This document shows, one piece after another, positions 11,376-21,147 of a stretch of 64,000 nucleotides of DNA. The notes under the pieces were generated by a model. It did not search any database. It saw nothing but the letters and a program-made list of their open reading frames with translations, and had not been told where the DNA came from. The stretch is taken from positions 62,001-126,000 of the forward strand of contig JALIZF010001800.1 of the NCBI GenBank assembly GCA_029948255.1, given 5' to 3'. Position numbers and translations under genes: made by a program. Origin of the DNA: Telmatactis stephensoni (Eukaryota > Cnidaria > Anthozoa > Actiniaria > Isophelliidae). Position 1 is the stretch's first letter; every line of letters starts with the position of its first letter.

Positions 11376-13740
11376 ATTACTCGATTCTGATTGGTTAAGA
11401 ACAGTGCAGTTCAAGTGTAACACGGTGCAGAAAAGCTGTTATACAGTGCGGATTACATTTGAATTTATAGATTCAATAAAAAGTCCGATGACTTGTACGC
11501 GCTACTGACGCCAAGATCACATCTCAACGAGCGTGCGATCAAAAACACATTCAATCCGGTCAATCCTATTACAGTTCGACACGGGACTAGTTTTACATGA
11601 TTTGGGGACCTTTAGCCTGGTATTCACGAGCGACGGAAGCATAAGCATTAGGATCATACGTAGACTCAGTATGCGCTGTTCGTTGTCTTTTATTACACAT
11701 AGGAGAGAAATGCAAATACAATGCAATGCAAGGTATGTTTTACTTCTCTAGATTTACCGTCGAGTGTTGCCTTCACATACAGTGTTCGCTGCCAACATAG
11801 AAAGAATTCTGTAGTCCAAATTATGGCACCCCAGTCATGAAGAAATAGAACAGAGTCAATTACACAAATTAGAGGCCAAGTGTCGCTATGAAAGCCGATT
11901 AAAACAGCAAAGAAGCCTCCGACTCTAGAACAATTTTTTTGGATCTATAGGTTTACTTTTGCAGTTTTGCGACGGCAATCAAAACCTGAATTTCCAGCTA
12001 ATTTACCTTGAAATGATCCGATGGCAGGTTCCTTGGCAATGCGCACAAGGTGACAGTAGGGAAAAAAACCTTGTCGGACAAAAGGCCACAAACCTACGCG
12101 TGACTCACCCAAAGGGGAATATGTGGATTTTTTGAGAAAATGTCACTTTTGGAATGCCCGTTTCCTTGCATTGGGTCTTAAATGTTCGCATTTCTATCGA
12201 TCGAGAGAGCGGGAAATAAAATTTTTCATTGAAATTAATCCAACAAAATATGCTATGAATTTCTCAAATTATCAGTCGGCCGAAGCTAAGCAAAATAATG
12301 GGTCAAAACATTGTAAGTGAAAATCTTAAAACCAAATATGAGCACATTGAAGCTGTTCATTATGACACAGCCGAACTATGAGTGTCGAACATCTGAAATT
12401 TCCAGTGCGCATGCGCAAACACTGGTTCTCATTTAAAAAATTCTATAATCTTTGAGGAGTTTTCAGCTAAAATAATTATTTTGATCTTGAAAGGTTATTT
12501 TTTGCCACAATTGAGCAATTTCTCGATTTCTGATTGGTCAAGAGCCATGGTGAATGAGAGTACATATCGGCAAAGCAAAGTCAAACTTTTTGAAGCGGGT
12601 TTTTTGGAAAAAAGACACTATTTTTCATTCAGTTTTTATTATGTAAAATGATTACAAAAATCGAAAGTCTGAATGTTACGTTTTCGTCAAGAAAATCGAT
12701 AGCTTCTAACAAAACCGCCAGATTCACAGCATTAATTTAGAGAGCCCGATGAAAATTTACAAAATTTCCCGCGACTTTTATCCACAGAGATGCCACTTTT
12801 AAAATGCCACTTTTACTAGGTACGTTTTATTTTTTGCAAACTTTAGGAAAGCGATTATATTACGTTTACTGTCAATGCAAACCAGTCACTGACATTTCAC
12901 ACGGCTGTTTTTGCCTCTGATAAACCACAAGGAAAGAACAATTTCCTAAATCCTTTGCTCCACAAAGTTACATATGGGTTTTCTAGAAAAATGTAAAATA
13001 GCGAAGTTGTCAGCAAAAATGTCTGTACGAAGACGGAAAAAAGAGCTCTAAAAATTGTCTGAAAAACGCATATGTCACTTTGTGCACCATAAAGCCATAC
13101 TATGTCAGAATTGAATAAAAATGTTTTGAAACTGCAAACATTATAGACATTTTCTGTCCCGATGACGTCATTTGATGACGTCACGCGACGACGTCATCAA
13201 ACTCAAGAAATTTGTGACTGTTATTATCTTATAAGTATCACTGCTTGATTCCAAATATTAGTCGACTTACAAAAATATGAAGTTTCCCTAGCAACGGGCT
13301 CCAGAAATAGGTTCCTTAAAAGCTCAGTCTTCATGCATATCAGTCGAGAAAATTACCTCATTTTTTCTTGTATCAATACAATACAATACGATACATACAA
13401 TACAATTTTATTTCTGCATTATGTGAAAAAATCTATACATTACAATTTTTTTGTTCTTTTTCAAGGAAAAGTGGCGTGTTTAGGATTACAAATAATATTT
13501 GAGTAATGCGTAGGCCCTAAGTAAACTTAAAGTTTACGATAGTTTTTAATGCTCAAACTCAGTTTTTGTTGGCAAGCACAGTGAAGATGATTTTATCCTG
13601 GTTTTCCCAGACCAGTTTTCCCAAAAATCTGGGTGATAGAGGCTTTAAGTTTTTGAGTTAGGGCCTAAACACTGACTTCTATGCTCGCTCGATATTTTTT
13701 AATGGTAGGTGGGCTTGCATGATATTTTTTTCACAGTTTA
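11376..13740. other. Gene-free intergenic DNA
   Basis: No convincing exon on either strand. 11376-11490 holds a repeat (ACTCGATTCTGATTGG, then CAAGTGTAACACGGTGCAG) that recurs at 37745-37811, where a hAT-like MITE has landed in it. A second GATTTCTGATTGG is at about 12525. Short ACAAT-type repeats near 13375-13410 resemble a retroelement tail. The small frames here lack family signatures. Confidence 0.6.
13159..13199. promoter_or_regulatory. Cluster of three GACGTCA (CRE/ATF-type) motifs
   Basis: GATGACGTCA, TGATGACGTCA and GACGACGTCA occur within about 40 bp. TGACGTCA is the consensus for CREB/ATF bZIP factors. There is no gene start close by, so a role is unproven; it may be part of a repeat. 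Confidence 0.3.
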
Positions 13741-13741
13741 A

Positions 13742-14662
13742 GGTGGCCCGTACCTATTGATTTGTTTGTCAGACATAATTTTTAATCGCGTCTTTTTACA
13801 TCAAAACCTTGTCCGATTTTTAAGAAATTTGCAGCCATTTGTCTACAAGCCTTGAAATTTGTACCGGTAATTCATTTTGCAACAGATAGTAAGGTGTTGT
13901 TTTGAATAAATTAACAAACCATGAGGGTTTTACCTTGGCAGCTCAAACGTCGACTCGATTTAGTTGCTTACTTTTGACGCTTACTGAATTATACCTAGTG
14001 CAGCAAAGACAACGACACTTGGCAAAAGGTATGTTAACATCTTGTTCTATCCCATACCTAGAAAATTTCAGGAAATAATTCAACGGAATTTGTAGAAGTC
14101 GAAGGAATACAAATTCGCAAAGTTCACCTCGTGGTCACAAAAATTACTCCCCAAGTTTGCTTGAGGATAACATTGGCGTTTAGCTTCTCATCTCTCCATA
14201 TTTTGTTCACAAGTTACAATAGGTATTTGTCTTTCTTCTAGCATGCAGATATGGTTCTCGCTGTTTTTGAAATTCTGTTGAGATTTTGGCGGTAGTTTTG
14301 ACTACATAATTTTGCGTCGTAACAGGCAGCGCAAATTTTGTATCGCAACTTCTAAGGATTTAATTGGCGCGATACATGTTGTATGTAGTCCTCTATGCCT
14401 TTATACTTGATTAACGAAATAGGAAAAAATTCACCTTGGAATTTTGGATTTATGACCAATTTTTCTCAAAAAACTACTTTTAAAAATCGTCTGATATCTC
14501 AGATTATTTGATCTAATTCGCAGAAAATTAATTACCGGTACAAATTTTGAAATTGTAGACAAATGGCTGCAAATTTCTTAAAAATTGGACAAGGTTTTGA
14601 TAGTGTAAAAAGACGCGATTAAAAATTATGTCTGACAAACAAATCAATAGGTACGGGCCACC
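13742..14662. mobile_element. TTAA-targeted DNA element with about 125-bp inverted arms
   Basis: GGTGGCCCGTACCTATTGAT at the left is inverted at the right (ATCAATAGGTACGGGCCACC), and the arms match for about 125 bp. TTAA flanks both ends (13738-13741 and 14663-14666), as with piggyBac and Kolobok transposons. The 0.9-kb element has no transposase. Its right end abuts a LINE relic. Confidence 0.8.
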
Positions 14663-14689
14663 TTAAGTGCTTGCTCGATACTTTTTGGG

Positions 14690-15010
14690 GATTTCCGCAA
14701 CCCCCAACTATCTAATGGTCTGTCCCTGAATTTGATAGATAAAGTAACGATATTAGTTACTACATATAGTTGCTGTCTTTCCTCTAAGTATGATGTGAAA
14801 AAATTGAAAGCACTGTCATGAATACCAAGTGCAGATAATTTCAAAATAAGGATGTGGTGATCTACAGCGTCAAAAGCTTTCCTGAGGTCAACCTGAATTA
14901 TGCCATTAATTAACAAGGCCATTATCAATATTTTGTAGCCACTCATTAATCTGACTTATCAGACAGGTAGCAGTAGAGTGTCCTGGGCGAAACCCAGATT
15001 GTTTAAGTAA
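14690..15010 (-). pseudogene. Decayed LINE reverse-transcriptase fragment
   Basis: Reading the minus strand from about 15010, one frame gives SGFRPGHSTATCL and NEWLQNIDNGL; after a frameshift and stop, DLRKAFDAVDHHILILKL follows. These match reverse-transcriptase palm motifs of non-LTR retrotransposons of the CR1/L2/Jockey type. It lacks the catalytic (Y/F)ADD block and is broken, hence a relic. Confidence 0.8.
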
Positions 15011-15670
15011 AAAGCTAGTTTTCTAATTGAAAGTCTTACATTAGGTGGCGGAGGCCTATAGGGAGGAGCTGAGAGAGGAAAGGAGAAAATAAAAGCTGGC
15101 CTTCACAATAGGTTAATTGGGTCACACAAACTGAACTCAAGAAAAAGGAAGGATTACCTTTAGACTTTATAATTTTAAAAGGTTTGGAACTGACCTAAAA
15201 AATTAAAGTTAAAACTTTAAAACGGCTGAATTTTCGGTTACTCGCTGTAGCCTTCTTCAGAACTATAATGATTACTTGCAAGAGTTTGTGATGATAAATT
15301 TGAATTTACCACAAAAGATTTGTAAACCCTTGGGAAGTCTATGTGTTCGTAAATTGAATTTGAGTCCCCAGTGGAATGCCACGACTCCAAAAATAAACGT
15401 TTCTTCCGGTTAGAAATATTACGCTCCAATAACTCCATGTACCTTTAGACTTTTACATTTCGTTAGGAAGGCTTACTTTCTAACTTTCCCTCTCCTCTCT
15501 CCTGCAATGAGGTGTAAATACAACTGCTTAAATTAATTGAAGATTAATTGAAATGGTAAAAACTGATATCGTATCTACAATTCTACTCATTGGAAAAATC
15601 TATGAAAATCAAAAGATTTTTCCAAAATCTTACAAAATATTTCTATATGCAGTACATGAAATATTGTTGT
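15011..15670. other. Intergenic stretch without recognised feature
   Basis: The sequence is AT-rich. A 66-codon minus frame at 15238-15438 has no recognised motif. It may be part of the adjoining LINE relic, but I see no reverse-transcriptase signature. Confidence 0.4.
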
Positions 15671-15674
15671 ACGT

Positions 15675-16142
15675 GCCCCTCCGCGCCACGAGAGAATAGT
15701 GAGTTAAAATATTATTTTCTACTAAGATTTACTTGCATTTCCTTCCTATGAAGGCAGGGACACCACAACGGCGCGAAACCAATTGACAGTGGGCCCTGTA
15801 ATAGGCCAGACCACACACACACACACACACGCGCACCCACACACACAACACACACACACACACACAGACAACTTCATGGCCTACTCTATCCGAATAGTGG
15901 TGTGGGTTCTTTAACGTCCCTCCAATGCTGGGTTAGATAGTGTGGAGAGACGGGACCTACGGTTTAACGTCCTTATCCGAGAAGACGTGAATGTCTAACA
16001 AAAAGTCTTTGCAGATGTAATTACAAAGGCAGCACCTTCTCTACAATTATTTTAAGACCTGAGTATTGGTCCTGCCGGGAATCGAACCCCGGTCTCCCGC
16101 ACACTAGTCCGGCGCCCTACCAACTGAGCCAACCGGGCGGCT
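15675..16142 (-). mobile_element. tRNA-derived SINE, copy 1
   Basis: The minus strand starts with a tRNA-like head: GCCGCCCGGTTGGCTCAGTT (box A) and GGTTCGATTCC (box B, plus-strand 16079-16089). The acceptor stem cannot close, because GCCGCCC has no GGGCGGC partner, so this is not a working tRNA gene. The body (GAGAAGGTGCTGCC, ACGTCTTCTCGGATAA) is shared with the copy at 53451 on the plus strand. A (TG)n tract (15811-15866) and a tail follow. The far end is uncertain. Confidence 0.85.
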
Positions 16143-16631
16143 GTCAGAATATAGCGTCGTGGTGTTATGAAGAGTGCGTCAGATGTTCTGAGCCTCAAAA
16201 TAACACAACAACAAACTACACATCTGTCTACTCAACTAACACGGGAAAAACTAATGAAAAATAATATTGTTCAATTGTGCAATTTTTCCATACTTTTTAT
16301 ACCAATACCTTTGTATTGTACATTTGCTGCAAAAATCGTATTACGGCTGTAGGCGTAAACCGACATTACAAAATATACTGTTGCTGTAGAAACAGCAATA
16401 ACACTAATAACTCTAAGATCTTTCTTATTACTAGAGAAGACTTTAATTCTACTGATGCATGCTGTATTTCATGGTCATTTATAAAGCAATTCACTGATCT
16501 ACTGTTGTTAAAAATATCCCATGGTAGCCTAATTACATGCTTTATGGCGAAAAGAGGAGAAAAAGAGTAACAAGAAAAACTTCACACTTCGTGCCTTCTA
16601 AATCTTCCCGCTCCTTTTCACCTCTCGAACA
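16143..16631. other. Intergenic DNA between SINE and TRIM-NHL gene
   Basis: No coding feature is supported. Two overlapping open frames (16167-16352 and 16277-16570, plus strand) lack motifs or splice context. Confidence 0.4.
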
Positions 16632-16669
16632 CCCCCTCCCCTCCCTCCCCTCCCACCCCTCCCTCCCCT
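16632..16669 (-). promoter_or_regulatory. G-run tract just after the TRIM-NHL stop codon
   Basis: On the sense strand of the TRIM-NHL gene this is a chain of GGG and GGGG runs separated by single A or T bases, more than the four runs needed for a G-quadruplex. It starts about 100 nt beyond the stop codon, so it would be in the 3' untranslated RNA or at the transcription end. A pausing or RNA-stability role is an inference. Confidence 0.45.
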
Positions 16670-16769
16670 GCCTGTCCATCGGAAGAGAGCTAATATCCGA
16701 TAGAAGATAAGAAAACTATCTGCATATTAAAAGTGCACGTATCACAGATATAAATTGCTGTACATATGT

Positions 16770-19019
16770 TCACTGCCACACTTGTACACGCTTGCCATCT
16801 CTTTCTAACACTAACACTTTACCGTCTGGAGTAACAACTACATTAGTGGGCCAATCCATTTGACCAAGACCTGAACCACGGCTATCAAAAGACCTTATAA
16901 ACTGGCCCTCTTGGGACCAAACTTGAACGCGATGATTCCTACCATCACAGACGAGTAACATGTCCCCTCCAAAAACGGCAAGTCCTCTTGAACAATCAAT
17001 CTGACCGTCTTCATTTCCTTCCTCTCCAAATTTGTACAACAAAGTACCATTGACATCATAAACATCAATAAAGTGCTTGCCGAAATATGACACAAAGTAC
17101 TTGCCATTGCCATAAGCAATGTACCATGGTGTTTTGTCTGCAGTTGGAATTTCGTGAACGACATCTCCAGATTCTTTACTCAGTAACTTTATACCTGACT
17201 TGGTTTTATCATCACGGTGCATACAGCACACTGCGATGTGATCATCGGTAACACACATTTCACGTAGTGTCACTTGTTCTTGTCTGTAGATAGTTTTAAT
17301 GTAAGCACCGTTGATGTCAAACTCTTTAATCCTACCACATTCAAACCCTGGATTATATGAGACAAGGACATGGTTTTCATACGTGACTACTCCCCATGAA
17401 TACTCTAGTTGACCATCTCCCGTTCCTTTTCCATCAAACTGTCGTACATAGTTCCCATCAGCATTAAATGTGACAATGCGATGATTCGAATGATCAGTAA
17501 TGATTACTTCTCCATTAACACTTACTGCTAATGAGCAGGGAACATCAAACGTTACCTCTCCATCTCCCTTTTCTCCAAAACTTTTTACTGGTTTGAAGTC
17601 GATCTTACCATGGAGTGTCTTTGGAGAATCCTTGACAGTTTGTCCTCCAATATTCACCAGAACTTGGTGCGGCGAATACGATTTCTTTGCTTTGTACGTC
17701 ACCATAAATTTCCCACGTTCAATTTCAGTGAGCTCGTTTTCAACCTCACAACCGTCATCATCTTTGATTTGTACATCAATAGAACAAGGATTGGTGTAGC
17801 AAACTTGGCCCTTTGAATCTCTTGTTACGATTTCACATTTCCTGAGCGAGCCGCTACTATGAATGTTACTCGGTAGTTCATTTATTGAAGTGTGAGATGG
17901 GTCGGTCGTGCTCTCTTCAATCCTTCCAAAGTCGTGCGAGGATTGCGTGGCAGGAGTGTACTGGATGGTTGTATTTCTTTTAAGAGATTGTGATTTCAAA
18001 ATAGATCGTCGAGGATTTTCCAGTAATTCTCGACATCTTTGTGGAAATTGACTTTCAAGAACAAAATGAGGAACATTTTGATCTTGTAAAGCTTTGCCCT
18101 GGTTACTCAATGATTCGAGCTGTTGAATTGCAGCAGTAATCTCTCGTTGCTCTTCATCATTTGCTGTTGCGCGCTCATGAAGCATTTGGTCCAAGTTTCT
18201 AGCCATTGCGTTTTGATGATTTTGTGAGATCTCCATTTGAGCTTGTATTTGATCCTTCACTTTCTTCTTTGCCGTGTTGATTTCTTCCTCTATGCGTCGT
18301 CGGTTTTGCTTGGACAGTTCTAGTTCGTTTTGGTATATCTGTATTTGTTGGTTGACTCGATCCAAGTCTTTATGAATTAAGCCTTTTATTTCCTCGGCTT
18401 TCGCCTCAATGCTGATCTTTTTGTGTGTGGTATGGTCTGTGTGGGAGCAGATTTGGCAAATGGATTTCAGACATGTCTGACAGTAGTACTGGAGCTTGTA
18501 TTTGTCGTGGAATTGTTCAGGACATCGTTGATGACTGGTAATGTAGGCGATATGTTCTCGCTTCAAGTCACCAAACAAAGTCACTTGATGTTCCTCTCTG
18601 AGTTGTTTAACTTGATTGTGGGCGTTCTTGCAGTCAGCGCAAACCATGCCTTCGCACTCAGGACAGAAGGCAACTAAAGTAACGTGTTTCTCACAGGAAG
18701 CACAGTCCGGTAGGTCTAGCTTGTCTTGTTCACTTGCTTTGCTTTTCATTGTAATCAGCAGTTCTTTCAAGGATTTGAGATGGAACGAAGATTTGAGCTT
18801 CGTTATGTCGACATCTTGTAACTCCACAGTTGTCTGGCAAATAGGACAAGTCAGTGGCTTCTCCTGTTTCCTGCAAGTGTCGTTCCATTCTTTAATACAA
18901 TTCTTACAAAAGCTGTGAAGACATGGAAGCGTCTTGGGCTCGTTAAAGATGTCGTCGCAAATTGAACAAGTCAGTTCTTTTTCTAGGCTGAAAACGAAAT
19001 CATTAACTAGTTCAGCCAT
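16770..19019 (-). CDS. TRIM-NHL protein (RING, B-boxes, coiled coil, filamin, NHL), 749 aa
   Basis: Intronless frame. Seen in order: C3HC4 RING (C18, C21, C33, H35, C38, C41, C58, C61); a first B-box-like CASC...CPEC...CADC; a B-box 2 (CPEQFH...CQTC...CQIC...HTTHK); a long Gln/Glu-rich coiled coil (roughly 215-330); an immunoglobulin-like filamin domain (roughly 375-455); and about six NHL repeats to the end. This is the layout of TRIM2/3/71-type proteins, E3 ubiquitin ligases whose NHL propeller binds RNA or protein. Start chosen at MAELVND (19019), in good Kozak context (AAGATGG) at the usual distance from the RING; an in-frame ATG lies 57 nt upstream. Specific orthology is not claimed: intronless TRIM-NHL genes are often lineage-specific in cnidarians. 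A heat-shock-type element lies just upstream. Confidence 0.93.
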   Translation of the reverse strand: MAELVNDFVFSLEKELTCSICDDIFNEPKTLPCLHSFCKNCIKEWNDTCRKQEKPLTCPICQTTVELQDVDITKLKSSFHLKSLKELLITMKSKASEQDKLDLPDCASCEKHVTLVAFCPECEGMVCADCKNAHNQVKQLREEHQVTLFGDLKREHIAYITSHQRCPEQFHDKYKLQYYCQTCLKSICQICSHTDHTTHKKISIEAKAEEIKGLIHKDLDRVNQQIQIYQNELELSKQNRRRIEEEINTAKKKVKDQIQAQMEISQNHQNAMARNLDQMLHERATANDEEQREITAAIQQLESLSNQGKALQDQNVPHFVLESQFPQRCRELLENPRRSILKSQSLKRNTTIQYTPATQSSHDFGRIEESTTDPSHTSINELPSNIHSSGSLRKCEIVTRDSKGQVCYTNPCSIDVQIKDDDGCEVENELTEIERGKFMVTYKAKKSYSPHQVLVNIGGQTVKDSPKTLHGKIDFKPVKSFGEKGDGEVTFDVPCSLAVSVNGEVIITDHSNHRIVTFNADGNYVRQFDGKGTGDGQLEYSWGVVTYENHVLVSYNPGFECGRIKEFDINGAYIKTIYRQEQVTLREMCVTDDHIAVCCMHRDDKTKSGIKLLSKESGDVVHEIPTADKTPWYIAYGNGKYFVSYFGKHFIDVYDVNGTLLYKFGEEGNEDGQIDCSRGLAVFGGDMLLVCDGRNHRVQVWSQEGQFIRSFDSRGSGLGQMDWPTNVVVTPDGKVLVLERDGKRVQVWQ

Positions 19020-19125
19020 CTTGTTGTTTGATCGCATAATTTCCGGGTACCAGATCAGCAGGAAATCTCTTAACAAAGACTTTTACTGACCATGACAACC
19101 ATGATGTCACTCCGATTTGTTCAAG

Positions 19126-19138
19126 TTCTGGAAAGTTC
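19126..19138. promoter_or_regulatory. Heat-shock element upstream of TRIM-NHL
   Basis: TTCTGGAAAGTTC is a perfect three-unit TTCnnGAAnnTTC motif, the binding consensus of HSF1. It lies about 107 bp upstream of the chosen TRIM-NHL start codon. Function is inferred from the match and position only. Confidence 0.45.
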
Positions 19139-19139
19139 T

Positions 19140-20890
19140 TTTACCGAAAATGATGACAGGAAAAGAAAAGAAAATGAGCACAGTTAATAGAACTATGAAA
19201 AGAGCAATCACAATGATGTATAATTTGATGACTTTTTAAATTTCCTTCTCTTCGGCCCAATTTTGCCAAATTTATTTTTTATAAACTCCTAAACGTCAAT
19301 AACAGCTGATATGTCAACACATAACAAGAAATCTTTGACGTGTGACTCAAATTGATATCAAGATGGTAAACACTAACACATCAACATTTATCTTGATTGA
19401 TACTGTGATTTGTATATAATTGTACTTAATCGTGTGTTGTTATCAATGAAGGTTAACATGTTGATCTCAGTAGAAAGGGTTTGAATAACAAGAAAAAAAC
19501 ACAATTTCCAGTCGTTTCACGTTTTGATTTTGATTAACGTTTTGATAAATCCCGTCAAGAAGGAATGTTTTTATGACCATATAAAAAGCACAGCAGCAAA
19601 TCAGCTAAAAATGTAAATAAAATATTTCTCTCTGTTGGTGTGCACTATGGTATTATCTTCCGGGGATGGAGGGAGAGTACTCGACAAAATTTTACGGATA
19701 GAGACTCCGTCTTGCATTGTAGGATTGCGCCCGCGCAACTCGTAAGATTTTACTTCATATATATACGGTACCGAAAAAATGAAATACCTTGTTTTGCTTG
19801 AATAACCAACATGTAAATTAATCTTCAATTGTTAAACACTAACACAAGTTGCCTTAAAGTCCTTATAACATGTAATTTTTTACAATTTAGAATAAAAAGT
19901 TTAAGATACCAAATTATTTTTGTCGAAAATTTGGGTTCGATATATCTAAGGCTGTTTTTGGCACAAAAAGCTAAAAGCACATTCAAATTTCCGAGTATCA
20001 GAGGAACCTGGGACGAGGCATGCCGTGACGTCAAACACGGGGCCGACGCTTGTTTGATGCTGAAGGATTGTATGTTGTTTGGTTGGTTGTGGTTAGAAAA
20101 TCTTAAAAAATGGCGAGTATTAACGAAAACAAGAGAAAAAACAAGAAAATTTCGATCTTTTGTGACAACTTGTATACTTTTATATATATATAACAACTTT
20201 ATTGAAGAAGAACTAAGAACTAGTACATCAACAAAAGGGTTATGCTAGGGCCGAAAAACTTCATTTTCATATAAAAACATACCCCTCAAGTACATATATA
20301 CAAAAACTAGGACAATATTCGACGTTGATATTACATAATACAATGGGATACAACATGCAATAAGACAGTTACAAAATATATGTAATGAGATATATAAATA
20401 TTGGTCTATATAATTATATGTATATATATATATATACAATATATATATATATATGTATATGCAGCCTATCTTGGGAAGGCCGCCCACCCGAAGCAGACAA
20501 CCCACTGCAAGACTGCAATGTCTTGGTCGATGAGCCCGTGTTTGACGTCACGGAAAAGATCGGCTTAGTCCACAGTGAGCTCTGGTGAGCCTCGGAAATT
20601 TTCAACAGGAAGCCCAAATATACGTTTTTCGACGTCTTAATTTGCAATTCAGACTTGCGAAAATATTTTTTCTACACCTTAAACTTTTATTCTAAATTGT
20701 AAAAAAATACATGTTTCAAGGACTTTAATCGACAAACTTATTTTAATATCAAAATAAGAATTCTCTTAATATTTATTGTAAGGATATTTTCCAAGACTGA
20801 TCGATTCCAGCCAGAGCTAGGAATTGACATATACCATTTAAGAACTGGCTGTTCTGGTCAGTTGGTTCCACTAAATGGAAAACATCCTAA
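19140..20890. other. AT-rich intergenic DNA with (TA)n tract
   Basis: No gene is supported. The 139-codon plus frame at 19829-20248 overlaps a 123-codon minus frame and has no motif. 20415-20459 is mostly (TA)n. 20460-20590 is less AT-rich and ends an open frame (EPVFDVTEKIGLVHSELW) whose origin I cannot name. Confidence 0.5.
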
Positions 20891-20892
20891 GA

Positions 20893-20996
20893 TTACCTTG
20901 GGTTCCAGGGCTTTTTATTCGCTTTCTTTAGTGAGTCCTTAATCCTATCAAACAAACGTCGGAACAAGACGATAAACCCCTGAAACCCAGGGTATT
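20893..20996. mobile_element. Short foldback MITE, CTTGGGTTCCAGGG family
   Basis: Ends TTACCTTGGGTTCCAGGG and CCCTGAAACCCAGGGTAT are inverted copies. A longer member of the family is nested in a BBOX1 intron (42241-43325). It lies about 150-250 bp beyond the CMTR2 stop. Its interior holds TTTATT, which on the CMTR2 strand reads AATAAA, so it might supply a polyadenylation signal. Confidence 0.6.
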
Positions 20997-21147
20997 GTTA
21001 GATCAGAACATCACAACACTGTAATAACAACTCGCCTTCAATAAATTAAAACTGAGGAAAAACTCACCAGTTGGAAAAGTCGTGATTAGCCATCTAGCTC
21101 ATTATGAAAAGGCATTCTCTGTTAGGATACGCGATATGTTTCTTCAT

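Noticed and set aside
16072..16142. tRNA gene on the minus strand (and one at 53452-53525 on the plus strand)
   Set aside because: Box A and B are present but the acceptor stem cannot pair, and both continue into the same SINE body.
19020..19076. Upstream 19-codon extension of TRIM-NHL
   Set aside because: MAELVND is in better Kozak context and at the normal distance from the RING; the extension has hydrophobic residues atypical of the family.
19829..20248. 139-codon plus-strand ORF and the overlapping 123-codon minus-strand ORF
   Set aside because: No motif, biased AT-rich composition, no splice or promoter context.
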